Below are positions 17,271-27,133 of a stretch of DNA of 42,424 bases, in pieces. Each line of letters starts with the position of its first letter. The stretch's first letter is position 1. Source of the stretch: Acinetobacter tianfuensis. Lineage in GTDB: Bacteria > Pseudomonadota > Gammaproteobacteria > Pseudomonadales > Moraxellaceae. Under the pieces are notes generated by a model. It saw only the letters and a list, made by a program, of their open reading frames with translations. It did no database searches and was not told where the DNA came from. The position numbers were made by a program, and so were the translations under genes. The stretch lies in the NCBI RefSeq assembly GCF_003611465.1, contig NZ_RAXV01000035.1, positions 1-42,424 on the forward strand, in the 5' to 3' direction.

Positions 17271-18476
17271 ATGAGCGTGACTATTGGTACCCCGCTACAA
17301 TCTTCAGCTTTCAAAGTATTACTCTTAGGCTCAGGCGAGTTGGGTAAAGAAGTTGTTATTTCACTGCAGCGCCTAGGCGTAGAAGTGCATGCAGCTGACC
17401 GTTACGATCATGCGCCAGCGATGCAAGTTGCGCACTATTCACACACCCTGAATATGGCTGACCCTGCTGAGCTGAAACAGCTGATTGACCGCATCAAACC
17501 GAATTTAGTTGTACCGGAAATTGAAGCCATTGCAACGCAGGTATTAGTTGAACTTGAAGATGCTGGCGCTGTCACCATTATTCCTTCCGCTAAAGCTGTT
17601 AATTTAACAATGAACCGTGAGGGTATCCGCCGTTTAGCCGCGGAAGAACTAGGCCTGCCAACCTCAGCATACCGTTTTGCAGACTCACTGGACTCTTTCC
17701 GCGCTGCCTGCGACGACATCGGCTATCCAAACTTCGTGAAACCTGTGATGTCATCATCAGGTAAAGGACAATCCCGCGTTAAAGGTTTTAATGAAGTCGA
17801 TGCCGCTTGGGAATATGCGCAAACCGGCGGCCGTGTAAATCAAGGCAAAGTGATTGTGGAATCACAAATTGATTTCGACTTTGAAATTACCTTATTGACT
17901 GTACGCGCTAAAAATGCGGAAACTGGTGAAATCGAAACCTCGTATTGTGACCCTATTGGCCACCGCCAAGACTCAGGCGACTATGTAGAAAGCTGGCAGC
18001 CTCAAGCCATGACACCTGCTGCGCTCGATGAGTCTAAACGTATTTCGCATAAAGTCACTGCAGCGCTTGGCGGATGCGGAATCTTTGGCGTAGAACTATT
18101 TGTCAAAGGTGACAAAGTATGGTTTAGTGAAGTATCTCCTCGCCCGCATGATACTGGCCTTGTGACTCTAGCCTCTCAATTTCAAAGTGAATTTGAGCTG
18201 CATGCCCGCGCTATTTTAGGCTTGCCTGTAAATACCGCTCGCCACAGCATGGCTGCCAGCGCTGTTATTTATGCAGGTGTAGATAACTCAAACTTATCAT
18301 TTTCTGGCTTAAATCTTGCTTTGACAAATCCGAACACAGATTTACGCTTATTTGGCAAACCAGAAGGTTTTAAACGCCGCCGCATGGGTGTTGCGACAGC
18401 ACGTGCTGAAACAACAGATCAAGCGCGCGAACTGGCAGCCCAAGCTGCACAGCAAGTCAGTGTTCATCAAAACTAA
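17271..18476 (+). CDS. purT: Formate-dependent phosphoribosylglycinamide formyltransferase (GAR transformylase 2)
   Basis: 401 residues, close to the 392 of E. coli PurT. An ATP-grasp enzyme that makes formyl-GAR from GAR, formate and ATP in purine synthesis. Visible features: the N-terminal [14 protein letters not shown] nucleotide-binding loop, the [19 protein letters not shown]-grasp loop near residue 155, and the magnesium/substrate-binding [10 protein letters not shown] near residue 285. First gene of a probable operon with glnD 27 nt downstream and dapC after that. Confidence 0.97.
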   Translation: MSVTIGTPLQSSAFKVLLLGSGELGKEVVISLQRLGVEVHAADRYDHAPAMQVAHYSHTLNMADPAELKQLIDRIKPNLVVPEIEAIATQVLVELEDAGAVTIIPSAKAVNLTMNREGIRRLAAEELGLPTSAYRFADSLDSFRAACDDIGYPNFVKPVMSSSGKGQSRVKGFNEVDAAWEYAQTGGRVNQGKVIVESQIDFDFEITLLTVRAKNAETGEIETSYCDPIGHRQDSGDYVESWQPQAMTPAALDESKRISHKVTAALGGCGIFGVELFVKGDKVWFSEVSPRPHDTGLVTLASQFQSEFELHARAILGLPVNTARHSMAASAVIYAGVDNSNLSFSGLNLALTNPNTDLRLFGKPEGFKRRRMGVATARAETTDQARELAAQAAQQVSVHQN

Positions 18477-18503
18477 GCTTGTAACAAACAACGGACCCTG
18501 TTC

Positions 18504-21170
18504 ATGATCAATACTCTTCCACTGCTCGATTACGCTCAAAGCAGCCACGATATTAAAGCAATTAACCAATGGCGCACCGATGTTGAAAATCAGCTGCAGG
18601 AAAGTTTTGAACAGGGTCTATCTATACGCGAGATCATTTTAACGCGCTCAAATATGATTGATGAGGCGCTGATTTTTCTATGGAAACATGCTGAACTGGA
18701 GAACAGTAATTTAGGCCTATTTGCCGTAGGCGGTTACGGCCGCCGTGAAATGCTGCCATATTCAGATGTCGACATTATGATTTTGGCGGAAGAAGAAATT
18801 ACGGCAGATCAAGAAAAACTCATTTCCACCTTTATTTCATCATTATGGGATGTCGGCAACTTCAAGCCCGGCATCAGCGTACGCACTATCGCAGATTGTG
18901 TTGCTCAAGCCGCAGCCGACTTAACGGTTGCAACAGCGCTGATTGAAGCGCGCTTAATTACCGGCAATCAGCAGCTCATAAAATGGCCCCGCCGCATTGT
19001 GTCTCAAACATGGACCGATAAAACCTTTTACGATGCAAAAATGCTCGAACAGGAAAAACGCTATGCGCAGCACAACCACACAGAAAGCAACCTAGAACCA
19101 GATATTAAAAATGCACCCGGCGGCATTCGCGACATTAATCAAATTGGCTGGATTGCCAAACGCCATTTCCGTGTAAACCGTATTTATGATTTAGTTCATC
19201 TAGGTTTTATTTCCGAATTTGAATTGGGCGTACTTGAGGAAGCCGAAAGCTTTCTTTGGGAAATCCGCCACCACCTGCACCGCTTAACCAAACGCGATGA
19301 AAATCGTCTGCTGTTTGACTATCAGCGGGATATTGCTGCTTTATTCGGTTATCAGCGCGAAGAAAATAAATCGCCAAATTACCCAATTGAGCAGTTCATG
19401 AAACGCTACTACCGCAATGCGCAGCAAGTTTCTACCCTAAATGAAATGCTGCTCTCATACTTTAACGAATCTGTCATTGCACCGCGCTTACCGAACTACG
19501 AACGTAAAATCGAAGAAATCAACGAAAATTTCAAATTAGTCGACGGAAAACTAGCTGTACAGCATCATAAAATTTTCTCTGAAAACCCAAGCGCCATTTT
19601 AGAAATTTTCTATATTTTGGCCAACCGCCCAGAAATCGAAGGCATCCGCGCACGCACGCTTCGCCTGCTGACTTTAGCGGCTAAACGCATAGATCAAGAC
19701 TTCCGCAATAATCCTGCGCATCAAGCTTTATTTATGGCTATTATCCGCTCGCCATACCGCCTATACGACACTTTAGTTGCCATGAAGCGCTATGGCGTGC
19801 TGGGCAATTACATTCCCGCCTTTGGCCAAATCATTGGTTTAATGCAATATGACCTCTTCCACATCTATACTGTAGATGCGCACACATTGCTGCTGATCCG
19901 CAATTTAAACCGCTTTAAAGAGCCTGAGTTTGCAAAAGATTTCCCTGTAGTCAGCTCAGTTTTCCAGCGCTTAGCGCGCCGTGATATTGTCTATTTAGCT
20001 GCTATTTTCCATGATATTGCCAAAGGCCGAGGCGGTGACCACAGTGAACTTGGCGCATCTGATGCGATCAAATTCTGCCTGACGCACGGTTTTACAGAAC
20101 GCGAAGCCAATATGGTCGCATGGCTGGTTAAAAGCCACCTGCTCATGTCTGTAACATCTCAGAAAAAAGATATTTCAGACCCGGATGTTGTGAAATGCTT
20201 TGCAGAAACCATGGGGGATATGGAGCATCTGGATTATCTATACGCCCTTACTGTTGCAGATATTAACGCGACCAACCCTAAACTTTGGAATACATGGCGC
20301 GCATCACTTATGCGCCAGCTGTACACCCAAGCGCGTGATGTCATCCGCTCAGGCCTTGACCGTCCAGTAGACTATCAAATGCTGATTGAAGACACTAAAT
20401 TTGCAGCCAGCGAACTGCTGGTCGAGGATTTTGCATTAAATCAAGTCGAACAAGTCTGGCAGGAACTGGGAGATGAGTATTTTATCAAAGAATCTGCCGA
20501 TGAGATTGCATGGCATACCCGCGCTATTTTACAGCATGGCGATAACCCCGAACCGCTGGTGCTGATGCGCGCACACCGTAAATTTGCCCAAGATGCCGTA
20601 CAAATCTTTATTTATACTCAAGATCAGCCAAACTTATTTGCAACAACTGTTGCCGTTTTAGACCGTATGAATTTAGACGTGCAAGATGCACGCATTATTA
20701 CCGCGGTGAAAGCTTTCAGCTTAGACACTTATGTTGTACTTGACCGTTTTGGCACCCTCTTGACAGACCCAGAACGCGAACACACTGTAAAAGAAGCCTT
20801 GGTTAAAGCTTTAAATCAGGCGGATAAATACCCTGGCTTAATGCAGCGCCGTATTCCACGCCAATTGCGGCACTTTGACATTGAGAACACCGTTACTGTA
20901 ACGCTGAATGAAGCCCTGCAGCAAAACATGGTCGAAATTGCGACATTGGACCACCCTGGCCTGCTCGCGAAAGTCGGCGGCTTATTTATGATGCAAGGTC
21001 TAGACATTCACTCTGCAAAAATCGCCACTTTAGGCGAACGTGCAGAAGATATTTTCTTTGTGACAAAAAAAGATGGCAAACCTATGAATTTTGCTGAAGC
21101 AAAAACATTTGCAGAACAATTAAAATCTGCACTTGATGAAGCCTCCAGCCAAGTCTGCAGCCATCACTAA
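18504..21170 (+). CDS. glnD: Bifunctional [protein-PII] uridylyltransferase/uridylyl-removing enzyme
   Basis: 888 residues. The primary nitrogen sensor: it uridylylates PII under nitrogen limitation and removes UMP when glutamine is high. Domains in order: nucleotidyltransferase with [17 protein letters not shown] (about residues 76-92), the GlnD linker region, an HD phosphohydrolase domain with [12 protein letters not shown] (His503-Asp504 pair), and two C-terminal ACT domains (about 700-880) that sense glutamine. All key residues are present. Sits between purT and dapC on the same strand; an analogous neighbourhood with dapC is common in gammaproteobacteria. Confidence 0.97.
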   Translation: MINTLPLLDYAQSSHDIKAINQWRTDVENQLQESFEQGLSIREIILTRSNMIDEALIFLWKHAELENSNLGLFAVGGYGRREMLPYSDVDIMILAEEEITADQEKLISTFISSLWDVGNFKPGISVRTIADCVAQAAADLTVATALIEARLITGNQQLIKWPRRIVSQTWTDKTFYDAKMLEQEKRYAQHNHTESNLEPDIKNAPGGIRDINQIGWIAKRHFRVNRIYDLVHLGFISEFELGVLEEAESFLWEIRHHLHRLTKRDENRLLFDYQRDIAALFGYQREENKSPNYPIEQFMKRYYRNAQQVSTLNEMLLSYFNESVIAPRLPNYERKIEEINENFKLVDGKLAVQHHKIFSENPSAILEIFYILANRPEIEGIRARTLRLLTLAAKRIDQDFRNNPAHQALFMAIIRSPYRLYDTLVAMKRYGVLGNYIPAFGQIIGLMQYDLFHIYTVDAHTLLLIRNLNRFKEPEFAKDFPVVSSVFQRLARRDIVYLAAIFHDIAKGRGGDHSELGASDAIKFCLTHGFTEREANMVAWLVKSHLLMSVTSQKKDISDPDVVKCFAETMGDMEHLDYLYALTVADINATNPKLWNTWRASLMRQLYTQARDVIRSGLDRPVDYQMLIEDTKFAASELLVEDFALNQVEQVWQELGDEYFIKESADEIAWHTRAILQHGDNPEPLVLMRAHRKFAQDAVQIFIYTQDQPNLFATTVAVLDRMNLDVQDARIITAVKAFSLDTYVVLDRFGTLLTDPEREHTVKEALVKALNQADKYPGLMQRRIPRQLRHFDIENTVTVTLNEALQQNMVEIATLDHPGLLAKVGGLFMMQGLDIHSAKIATLGERAEDIFFVTKKDGKPMNFAEAKTFAEQLKSALDEASSQVCSHH

Positions 21171-21194
21171 CTTAATTTAACCGGTAAACGTTTC

Positions 21195-22364
21195 ATGAAC
21201 TCAAGTCTGTCTTTATTGCACCCTTATCCATTTGAAAAGCTAAATAAACTTTTTACGGATATTCAACCTGCAGATTTACCTTTGATTCCGCTTTCAATTG
21301 GCGAACCAAAACATGCAGCGCCTGAGTTCGTGAAACAAGCAATTATTGACAACTTCCAGCACCTTTCGACTTATCCAAACTCAAAAGGCCTGCCTGAACT
21401 GCGCAGCAGCATTGCAAACTGGCTGACACAGCGCTTTAAGCTGAATAGCATTAGTGCGGATAGCAATATTTTGCCGGTTTCAGGAACACGCGAAGCAATT
21501 TTTTCATTTGTGCAAGCTTTGGTAAACCGTGAAGATGCGCCTTATGTTGTGATGCCTAATCCGTTCTATCAAATTTATGAAGGTGCGGCGCTGCTTGCAG
21601 GCGCAAAACCATACTTCATTAACTGCACAGAAGAAAATAACTATTTAGGCGACTTTGATGCAGTCCCTGCCGAAATTTGGGAAAAAACAGCATTGCTGTT
21701 TGTCTGTACACCGGGCAATCCAACAGGCGCTGTACTGTCTAAAGAACAGTTCAAAAAGCTGATTGCGCTATCTGATCAATATAGTTTTGTCATTGCATCC
21801 GATGAATGCTATTCAGAACTTTGGTTTGAAAATGCGCCTGCCGGTTTACTTGAGGTTTGCGCTGAAATAGGACGTGATGACTACAAAAACTGCGTGGTCT
21901 TCCACTCATTGTCTAAGCGTTCTAATCTGCCGGGTATGCGCTCTGGCTTCGTTGCTGGCGATGCTGCGCTGTTAAAACCATATTTGCAATACCGTACATA
22001 TCACGGCGCTGCAATGCCGGTTCAGCATCAATTGGCCTCTATTGCAGCATGGGACGATGAAACTCACGTAGAAGAAAACCGCCGTTTATACCGCGCTAAG
22101 TTTGAATTATTCCAAAATGAATTAGGCCATTTACTGCCTTTAAAAAAACCGGATGCAGGTTTCTACTACTGGCTTAAAGTTGATAATGATGAAACTTTTG
22201 CCAAAATGCTGATGGAAAAAGCGCATATTAAAGTGCTTCCTGGCCGCTACCTGTCGCGTGAAACCCAACAAGGCAACCCAGGTGAAAATCATGTACGTCT
22301 TGCCTTAGTCGCAGACTTAGCGCAATGCGAACAAGCAATTCAGCGCCTAAAAGCCATCTTATAA
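21195..22364 (+). CDS. dapC: Succinyldiaminopimelate transaminase
   Basis: 389 residues, a class I PLP-dependent aminotransferase. PLP Lys is at residue 241 in HSLSKRSNLPGMRSGF, with the usual TPGNPTG turn near residue 172 and the DECYSELWF segment. DapC converts N-succinyl-2-amino-6-ketopimelate to N-succinyl-LL-diaminopimelate for lysine and peptidoglycan. Its position directly after glnD and the RSNLPGMRSGF motif support DapC over other class I transaminases. 24 nt after glnD and followed by a terminator, so it is the last gene of the purT-glnD-dapC unit. Confidence 0.9.
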   Translation: MNSSLSLLHPYPFEKLNKLFTDIQPADLPLIPLSIGEPKHAAPEFVKQAIIDNFQHLSTYPNSKGLPELRSSIANWLTQRFKLNSISADSNILPVSGTREAIFSFVQALVNREDAPYVVMPNPFYQIYEGAALLAGAKPYFINCTEENNYLGDFDAVPAEIWEKTALLFVCTPGNPTGAVLSKEQFKKLIALSDQYSFVIASDECYSELWFENAPAGLLEVCAEIGRDDYKNCVVFHSLSKRSNLPGMRSGFVAGDAALLKPYLQYRTYHGAAMPVQHQLASIAAWDDETHVEENRRLYRAKFELFQNELGHLLPLKKPDAGFYYWLKVDNDETFAKMLMEKAHIKVLPGRYLSRETQQGNPGENHVRLALVADLAQCEQAIQRLKAIL

Positions 22365-22384
22365 AACTATACAGCAGCAAACCT

Positions 22385-22415
22385 AAAAAATGCCCTGATC
22401 ATCAGGGCATTTTTT
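22385..22415 (+). terminator. Bidirectional terminator after dapC
   Basis: AAAAAATGCCCTGAT and its inverted copy around a single central C; serves dapC and the convergent gene ending at 22437. Confidence 0.9.
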
Positions 22416-22436
22416 ATACTTGAAATAATGTTTCAA

Positions 22437-22877
22437 TCACGATGGGCTGTTTAAATTAAATTCATGAACCAATGTATAGCGCATCGTTTTTTCCACCAAC
22501 GGCAATGACTGTAAAACAGCATTTTGCAAGGCATCATGCACTTTTTGATCCACACGTACCGAACCAGAACTGCGTAATGTTTTCGACTGCAGAATCACCC
22601 CTGAGCCAGCCTCGACGGTCATTTCCACTTTAATCGGCTGGCGGTATGCACGGTAATCTTCGGCATTTACTTTAAAATACGGCGCAATCCGCCAAGTGAC
22701 TTCATACTGCCGTTTAGCAATTTTAGGATCTATCACATAAGGCGCTGTATCCAGTTTATATTCAGCGACAGGTGTTTTCAGCAGCTTCAAAAGCTCATCG
22801 TCCTGCACACCTGCCAATGCTGCAGGTGAAATCATGCTAAATAAAATCAATACTGCCGCAGACTGCCTTTTACTCAC
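22437..22877 (-). CDS. Periplasmic protein with TonB-C-terminal-like domain
   Basis: 146 residues. The first 22 are a Sec signal peptide ending in SPAALA. The second half (about 75-130) reads like the TonB/TolA C-terminal fold: MTVEAGSGVILQSKTLRSSG, then a Val-Asp-Gln pair and a helix (VHDALQNAVLQSLP). There is no N-terminal membrane anchor or Pro-rich span, so it cannot be a standard energy transducer and is more likely a soluble periplasmic protein of that superfamily. The start is a GTG with GAGG just upstream. Role unknown. Confidence 0.65.
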   Translation of the reverse strand: MSKRQSAAVLILFSMISPAALAGVQDDELLKLLKTPVAEYKLDTAPYVIDPKIAKRQYEVTWRIAPYFKVNAEDYRAYRQPIKVEMTVEAGSGVILQSKTLRSSGSVRVDQKVHDALQNAVLQSLPLVEKTMRYTLVHEFNLNSPS

Positions 22878-22951
22878 AAACCTCTACTCCCTCAGAAAAA
22901 GTAAAGGCGCTATTCGCGCCTTTACTTTTGATAATGACGCATCTTGCACAG

Positions 22952-23443
22952 TTACACCAAAGCTGCTCCCAAGGCCTTTTCAATATCAGCCTGCAAGTCT
23001 TCAGGTTTAGTTGTCGGTGCGTAGCGGTTAATCACCGTTCCATCTCTACCAATAAGAAACTTAGTAAAGTTCCACTTAATGCCATTCCCTAAAATACCCT
23101 TGGAATTATTGGTTAAGTAGCGGAAAATCACATGAGCCTCTGGGCCTTTCACATTAACCTTAGCAAACATGGGGAAATCAACCCCATAGTTTTTTTGGCA
23201 AAATGAACCGATCTGATCATTTGAACCTGGGTCTTGACCGCCAAACTGGTTGCATGGAAAACCCAGCACCAGCAGCCCCTGATCTTTATAATCCTGATAC
23301 AATTTTTCCAGTCCAGCAAACTGCGGCGTAAAACCGCATTTACTTGCGGTATTTACAATTAAAAGCACCTTGCCCTCATAGTCGGCAAACGATTTTATTT
23401 TTCCATCTAACAATTCTGCTTCAAACTGATAAATGCTTGTCAT
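22952..23443 (-). CDS. Glutathione peroxidase family (thioredoxin-type) peroxidase
   Basis: 163 residues. The peroxidatic Cys36 is in [11 protein letters not shown]; Gln70 (CNQFGGQDP) and Trp124/Asn125 ([10 protein letters not shown]) complete the catalytic tetrad, and Cys82 ([10 protein letters not shown]) sits at the resolving position of thioredoxin-dependent members. It should reduce hydrogen and lipid peroxides in the cytoplasm, probably using thioredoxin; compare E. coli BtuE. The start codon overlaps the msrB stop (ATGA), so it is translationally coupled to msrB and forms an oxidative-repair operon. Confidence 0.92.
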   Translation of the reverse strand: MTSIYQFEAELLDGKIKSFADYEGKVLLIVNTASKCGFTPQFAGLEKLYQDYKDQGLLVLGFPCNQFGGQDPGSNDQIGSFCQKNYGVDFPMFAKVNVKGPEAHVIFRYLTNNSKGILGNGIKWNFTKFLIGRDGTVINRYAPTTKPEDLQADIEKALGAALV

Positions 23444-23859
23444 GGATATGTTTCCTCATCATTTTTTTCTTGTGTTTTTAGGTCTAAGGAAGCCGAATTT
23501 ACGCAATAGCGCAAACCTGTCGGCTCTGGGCCATCAGGAAAAACATGCCCTAAATGTGCGTCACAATGATGACAAACAATTTCAGTTCTGACCATACCGT
23601 GTGTCGTGTCCTGATGCTCTTCAATAACCATGCCATTTACAGGGCGGGTAAAGCTCGGCCAGCCGCAGCCGCTGTCAAATTTTGATTCAGATGTAAATAA
23701 AGGTTCACCGCAGCAGCGGCAGACATATACACCCTCTTGCTTCGTATTCCAATATTTACCAGTAAAAGCAGGCTCCGTGCCCTTTTGACGCGTAATGCGA
23801 AACTCTTCTGGCGACAGCTCTCTTTGCCACTCTCTATCTGTTTTATTGAGTTTTCCCAT
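23440..23859 (-). CDS. msrB: Peptide-methionine (R)-S-oxide reductase
   Basis: 139 residues. Catalytic Cys119 in [10 protein letters not shown]; zinc ligands Cys47/Cys50 and Cys96/Cys99; substrate-pocket GCGWPSF around residue 64. Reduces methionine-R-sulfoxide in proteins, in the cytoplasm. First gene of the msrB-gpx pair; the stop overlaps the next start by 4 nt. Confidence 0.96.
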   Translation of the reverse strand: MGKLNKTDREWQRELSPEEFRITRQKGTEPAFTGKYWNTKQEGVYVCRCCGEPLFTSESKFDSGCGWPSFTRPVNGMVIEEHQDTTHGMVRTEIVCHHCDAHLGHVFPDGPEPTGLRYCVNSASLDLKTQEKNDEETYP

Positions 23860-23984
23860 AGTGACGTCCCTTTATATTGTGCTATTTAAAATAGGATAAT
23901 CCTATATTTACGTCATTCAATCTTAAAATTCTAGTGTTTATTCTACAAATTACAAAAGATATATAATGTCCAGAAAAGCAAAAA

Positions 23985-24046
23985 GTAAGCAAATAAAAAC
24001 CCGCACGTAAGCAAATTTTAAATTTAATGCTTTTTTGTAAGCAAAT
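23985..24046. repeat. Three direct repeats GTAAGCAAAT upstream of alaA
   Basis: Identical 10-mers at 23985-23994, 24007-24016 and 24037-24046. The centre spacings are 22 and 30 bp, near two and three helical turns, so a protein could bind all three on one face. They lie 41-103 nt before the alaA start codon. Confidence 0.7.
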
Positions 24047-24087
24047 TTAGTGATAGGCTTAAGCCAACTCTTGCTCAGGATTAAAAA

Positions 24088-25518
24088 ATGTCGCAGAAAA
24101 AGAGCGTGATTTTTAAAAATCTGCTGCCGGTAATTAAACAATATCAGCAGGCAGGGTTTACGCATGAAAAAATAGTTGCTTTACTTAAAGATGAACATCA
24201 TCTCGATTTAGTAACAACAGAGACATTTAAAAGTTATTTATACCGCTATGCAAAAGTAACCCCCACTCTTTCCGAGAATATTAAAATGCCGAACACTATC
24301 CTCACCCCACGCGAAATTAAGAAATCGTCTAAGCTCGAGCATGTATGCTACGACATTCGCGGGCCAGTGTTGCGAGCGGCCAACGAGATGGAAGAAGCGG
24401 GACATAAAATTATTAAGCTGAATATTGGCAACCCAGCGCCATTCGGCTTTGAAGCGCCGCAAGAAATTATTAATGATGTTGCTTTAAACCTGCCGAATGC
24501 AGTCGGCTACACCGACTCAAAAGGTATTTTTCCTGCACGTAAAGCCATTTGCCAATATTACCAGCAAAAAGGCATCTTAAATATGCATGTCAATGATGTA
24601 TATGTCGGCAATGGTGTTTCTGAACTGATTGTTATGGCAATGCAAGGCTTACTGGATGACGGTGATGAAATGCTGGTGCCGATGCCTGATTATCCGCTTT
24701 GGACAGCTGCAGTTAACCTGTCTGGCGGCAATGCAATTCATTACAAATGCGACGAAGAGAACCACTGGTATCCTGACATTGCAGATATGGAAAGCAAAAT
24801 CACGCCAAATACCCGCGGTATTGTGATTATCAATCCGAACAATCCGACGGGCGCTGTTTACCCGCGCCATGTTTTAGAGCAAATCGTCGCTTTGGCTAAA
24901 AAATACGATTTAATTCTTTTTGCAGACGAAATTTACGACAAAATCGTATATGACGGTATCGAACACGTTTCTGTCGCTGCGCTTGCTGGTGACCAATTGT
25001 GTATTTCATTTAATGGCTTGTCTAAAGCCTACCGTATTGCGGGTTACCGTTCAGGCTGGATGGCGATTACAGGCGACAAGTCACGCGCTCTAGATTACAT
25101 TGAAGGTTTGGACATGCTTGCATCTATGCGCCTATGCGCCAACCATCAAGCGCAATATGCCATTCAAACTGCATTAGGCGGCTATCAATCGATTAATGAT
25201 TTAATTCGCCCAGGCGGCCGCCTATACGAACAGCGCAATATTGCTTGGGAAATGCTGAATGACATCCCTGGTGTTTCATGCGTGAAGCCTGAAGGCGCAA
25301 TGTACTGCTTCCCCAAACTGGATCCTGAAATCTATCCAATTCAGGATGATGAAAAATTCATGCTGGATTTCCTAAAAGCAGAAAAAGTATTGCTGGTACA
25401 AGGCACAGGCTTTAACTGGCCTACACCAGATCATTTCCGTGTGGTGTTCTTGCCTGCAGAAAATGAACTCCGTGAGGCAATTAGCCGTTTAGGTCGCTTC
25501 TTGGCAAAAATGCGTTAA
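24088..25518 (+). CDS. alaA: Alanine aminotransferase AlaA with an N-terminal DNA-binding-like extension
   Basis: 476 residues. From about residue 73 the protein is AlaA (KKSSKLEHVCYDIRGPVLRA, then LNIGNPAPFGFEAPQEI); PLP Lys313 is in NGLSKAYRIAGYRSGWM. AlaA makes alanine from pyruvate with glutamate. The first 70 or so residues are absent from the 405-residue E. coli enzyme and resemble a small helix-turn-helix module (IKQYQQAGFTHEKIVALLKD, then TFKSYLYRY) of the kind seen in plasmid and mobilisation regulators. Translation from 24088 is supported by AGGA at 7 nt. An internal ATG at 24286 could also give the plain enzyme. The fusion suggests a moonlighting regulator, but function is inferred. 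Confidence 0.9.
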   Translation: MSQKKSVIFKNLLPVIKQYQQAGFTHEKIVALLKDEHHLDLVTTETFKSYLYRYAKVTPTLSENIKMPNTILTPREIKKSSKLEHVCYDIRGPVLRAANEMEEAGHKIIKLNIGNPAPFGFEAPQEIINDVALNLPNAVGYTDSKGIFPARKAICQYYQQKGILNMHVNDVYVGNGVSELIVMAMQGLLDDGDEMLVPMPDYPLWTAAVNLSGGNAIHYKCDEENHWYPDIADMESKITPNTRGIVIINPNNPTGAVYPRHVLEQIVALAKKYDLILFADEIYDKIVYDGIEHVSVAALAGDQLCISFNGLSKAYRIAGYRSGWMAITGDKSRALDYIEGLDMLASMRLCANHQAQYAIQTALGGYQSINDLIRPGGRLYEQRNIAWEMLNDIPGVSCVKPEGAMYCFPKLDPEIYPIQDDEKFMLDFLKAEKVLLVQGTGFNWPTPDHFRVVFLPAENELREAISRLGRFLAKMR

Positions 25519-25523
25519 TCTGA

Positions 25524-25569
25524 ATACAGCTAAAAAAACCGTGCCTTTGTACGGTTTTTTTAGCTGTAT
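25524..25569 (+). terminator. Long-stem terminator after alaA
   Basis: A perfect 19-bp inverted repeat with an 8-nt loop; core ACCGT/ACGGT followed by seven T. Strong and bidirectional in form. Confidence 0.92.
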
Positions 25570-25741
25570 CAGACATATCTGACCCAATACACAATGACGC
25601 ATCATTTCCACAGCTCTGCCCAACTCATTATTTAATGCGCTTAGACTTTAGTTTAAATCCTCAAAAACTTAGGACTTATGACTGTTAATAAAAAATCAGC
25701 CATGTTAATTTTTGACCGATTATAAAAATGCTGAACAATGA

Positions 25742-26914
25742 ATGCCTGCTTCACGTACCTTATTAAGCCTATTTTTATGCCTTTGCATGTGCTTAGGTAT
25801 TGGTATTTTGCGTTTCTCATATACAGCGCTGCTGCCTTCTACCCGTGAAGCTTTTGGCTGGACAGCACAATTTGCCAGCATACTGGGCAGCGCAAACTTA
25901 TTAGGCTATTTAATTGGCGCGTTTTGGGCCATGAAATTACCGCAAAGCCGCACAATGGCTGTCTATATTCAACTGGCAGCATTTGCAGGCATGCTGAGCC
26001 TGCTAAGCTGCGCTTTCTCTGAATTTGCAGCCCAGTGGTATATTGTTTGGCGGGTCATTTCAGGAATCAGCGGCGGCTTAATCATGATTTTAGCGCCCAG
26101 TATTGTAGCTCAATGCTCAGAGCTGAAGGACCGTTTTAAAATCAATTTTATCGGCTTTAGCGGCATTGGTATTGGCGTATTGCTCGCCACACTTTTTCTG
26201 CCTTACTTAGACCAGATTTCCATTCAGAGCGCTTGGCTGATTTTAACTGCATTTGCTCTTATCATCAGCCTCTGCCTAAGCCATTTCTTAAAAACACTTA
26301 AGCCCTTGCTCTGTGCGCAGCCTATTCAGCACACCAACAAAGTTACATTGAACCTGATGTATTTCAGCCTCATTTTTGTCTATGGCTGCAGTGCATTTGC
26401 CTATGTGCCGCACTCTCTCTTCTGGATTGATTATTTAACGCAGGTGCTGAAATTAGATTTATTCTGGATGAATCTAAACTGGATTTTATATGGTTTAGGC
26501 AGTGCTTTAGGTGCATTCAGCGCGTATTGCTTAGCGCAAAAACTTGGCAATATTCAGACCCTAAAACTGCTATACAGCATTTATGTAGTGGCCATTTTTA
26601 GCGCCGTTTTCAGCCATAATGCTATCTTTACCTTTCTTTCATCCTTCCTTACTGGCTTGCTGAATCCTGCAGTTGTATTTTTAACCTCCTATACCATTTT
26701 GCAGCTTTATGGCACGGCTTATAAAAAACTGTGGAGTATTGCGACATTAAGCTTTGCCGCCATACAGCTGATTGGCGGGCTGAGTTTTAGCGCATTACAG
26801 CATTTGGGCGTAAATTATCATCAACAGTTTAGTATTGCAGCTATGGTGCTGCTTGCAGGAACGCTGCAGCTGTTTTGGATTAGCAAGCGCAAAGTCCAGC
26901 ATGCTGCACAATAA
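25742..26914 (+). CDS. MFS transporter, YbfB/YjiJ family
   Basis: 390 residues with about twelve hydrophobic helices. The N-terminus (LCLCMCLGIGILRFSYTALLPSTRE) matches the YbfB/YjiJ subfamily of the major facilitator superfamily; the short cytoplasmic loop after helix 6 is reduced. An inner-membrane transporter of unknown substrate. The ribosome site is weak (ATG at 25742). Downstream lies a low-GC accessory stretch. Confidence 0.85.
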   Translation: MPASRTLLSLFLCLCMCLGIGILRFSYTALLPSTREAFGWTAQFASILGSANLLGYLIGAFWAMKLPQSRTMAVYIQLAAFAGMLSLLSCAFSEFAAQWYIVWRVISGISGGLIMILAPSIVAQCSELKDRFKINFIGFSGIGIGVLLATLFLPYLDQISIQSAWLILTAFALIISLCLSHFLKTLKPLLCAQPIQHTNKVTLNLMYFSLIFVYGCSAFAYVPHSLFWIDYLTQVLKLDLFWMNLNWILYGLGSALGAFSAYCLAQKLGNIQTLKLLYSIYVVAIFSAVFSHNAIFTFLSSFLTGLLNPAVVFLTSYTILQLYGTAYKKLWSIATLSFAAIQLIGGLSFSALQHLGVNYHQQFSIAAMVLLAGTLQLFWISKRKVQHAAQ

Positions 26915-26980
26915 ATTTGCCCTATAATGATATATAAGAGCTGACGGTTTTCAAAAGTATTTTGGGCTGAGGATAAATAA

Positions 26981-27133
26981 ATGACTTATATCATTGCTAT
27001 TGCTGTAATTATATTTATTCTTCACTACTATTTGCCCAATAATCCTTCAAGCGGGATTTCCGAATATATCCTCTATTTAATCATGAGTATTTTAGTTATT
27101 ATTACACTTCGTGCTCTGAGATATGCAAATTAG
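26981..27133 (+). CDS. Small two-helix membrane protein (50 aa)
   Basis: ATG at 26981 with GAGGA 7 nt upstream. Two hydrophobic segments (about residues 3-17 and 29-43) are joined by a polar turn NNPSSGISE; ends in LRALRYAN. Not recognised. Its stop overlaps the start of the next frame at 27123 by 11 nt, so it looks like the first gene of a small operon with the broken gene and the lipoprotein after it. Confidence 0.6.
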   Translation: MTYIIAIAVIIFILHYYLPNNPSSGISEYILYLIMSILVIITLRALRYAN

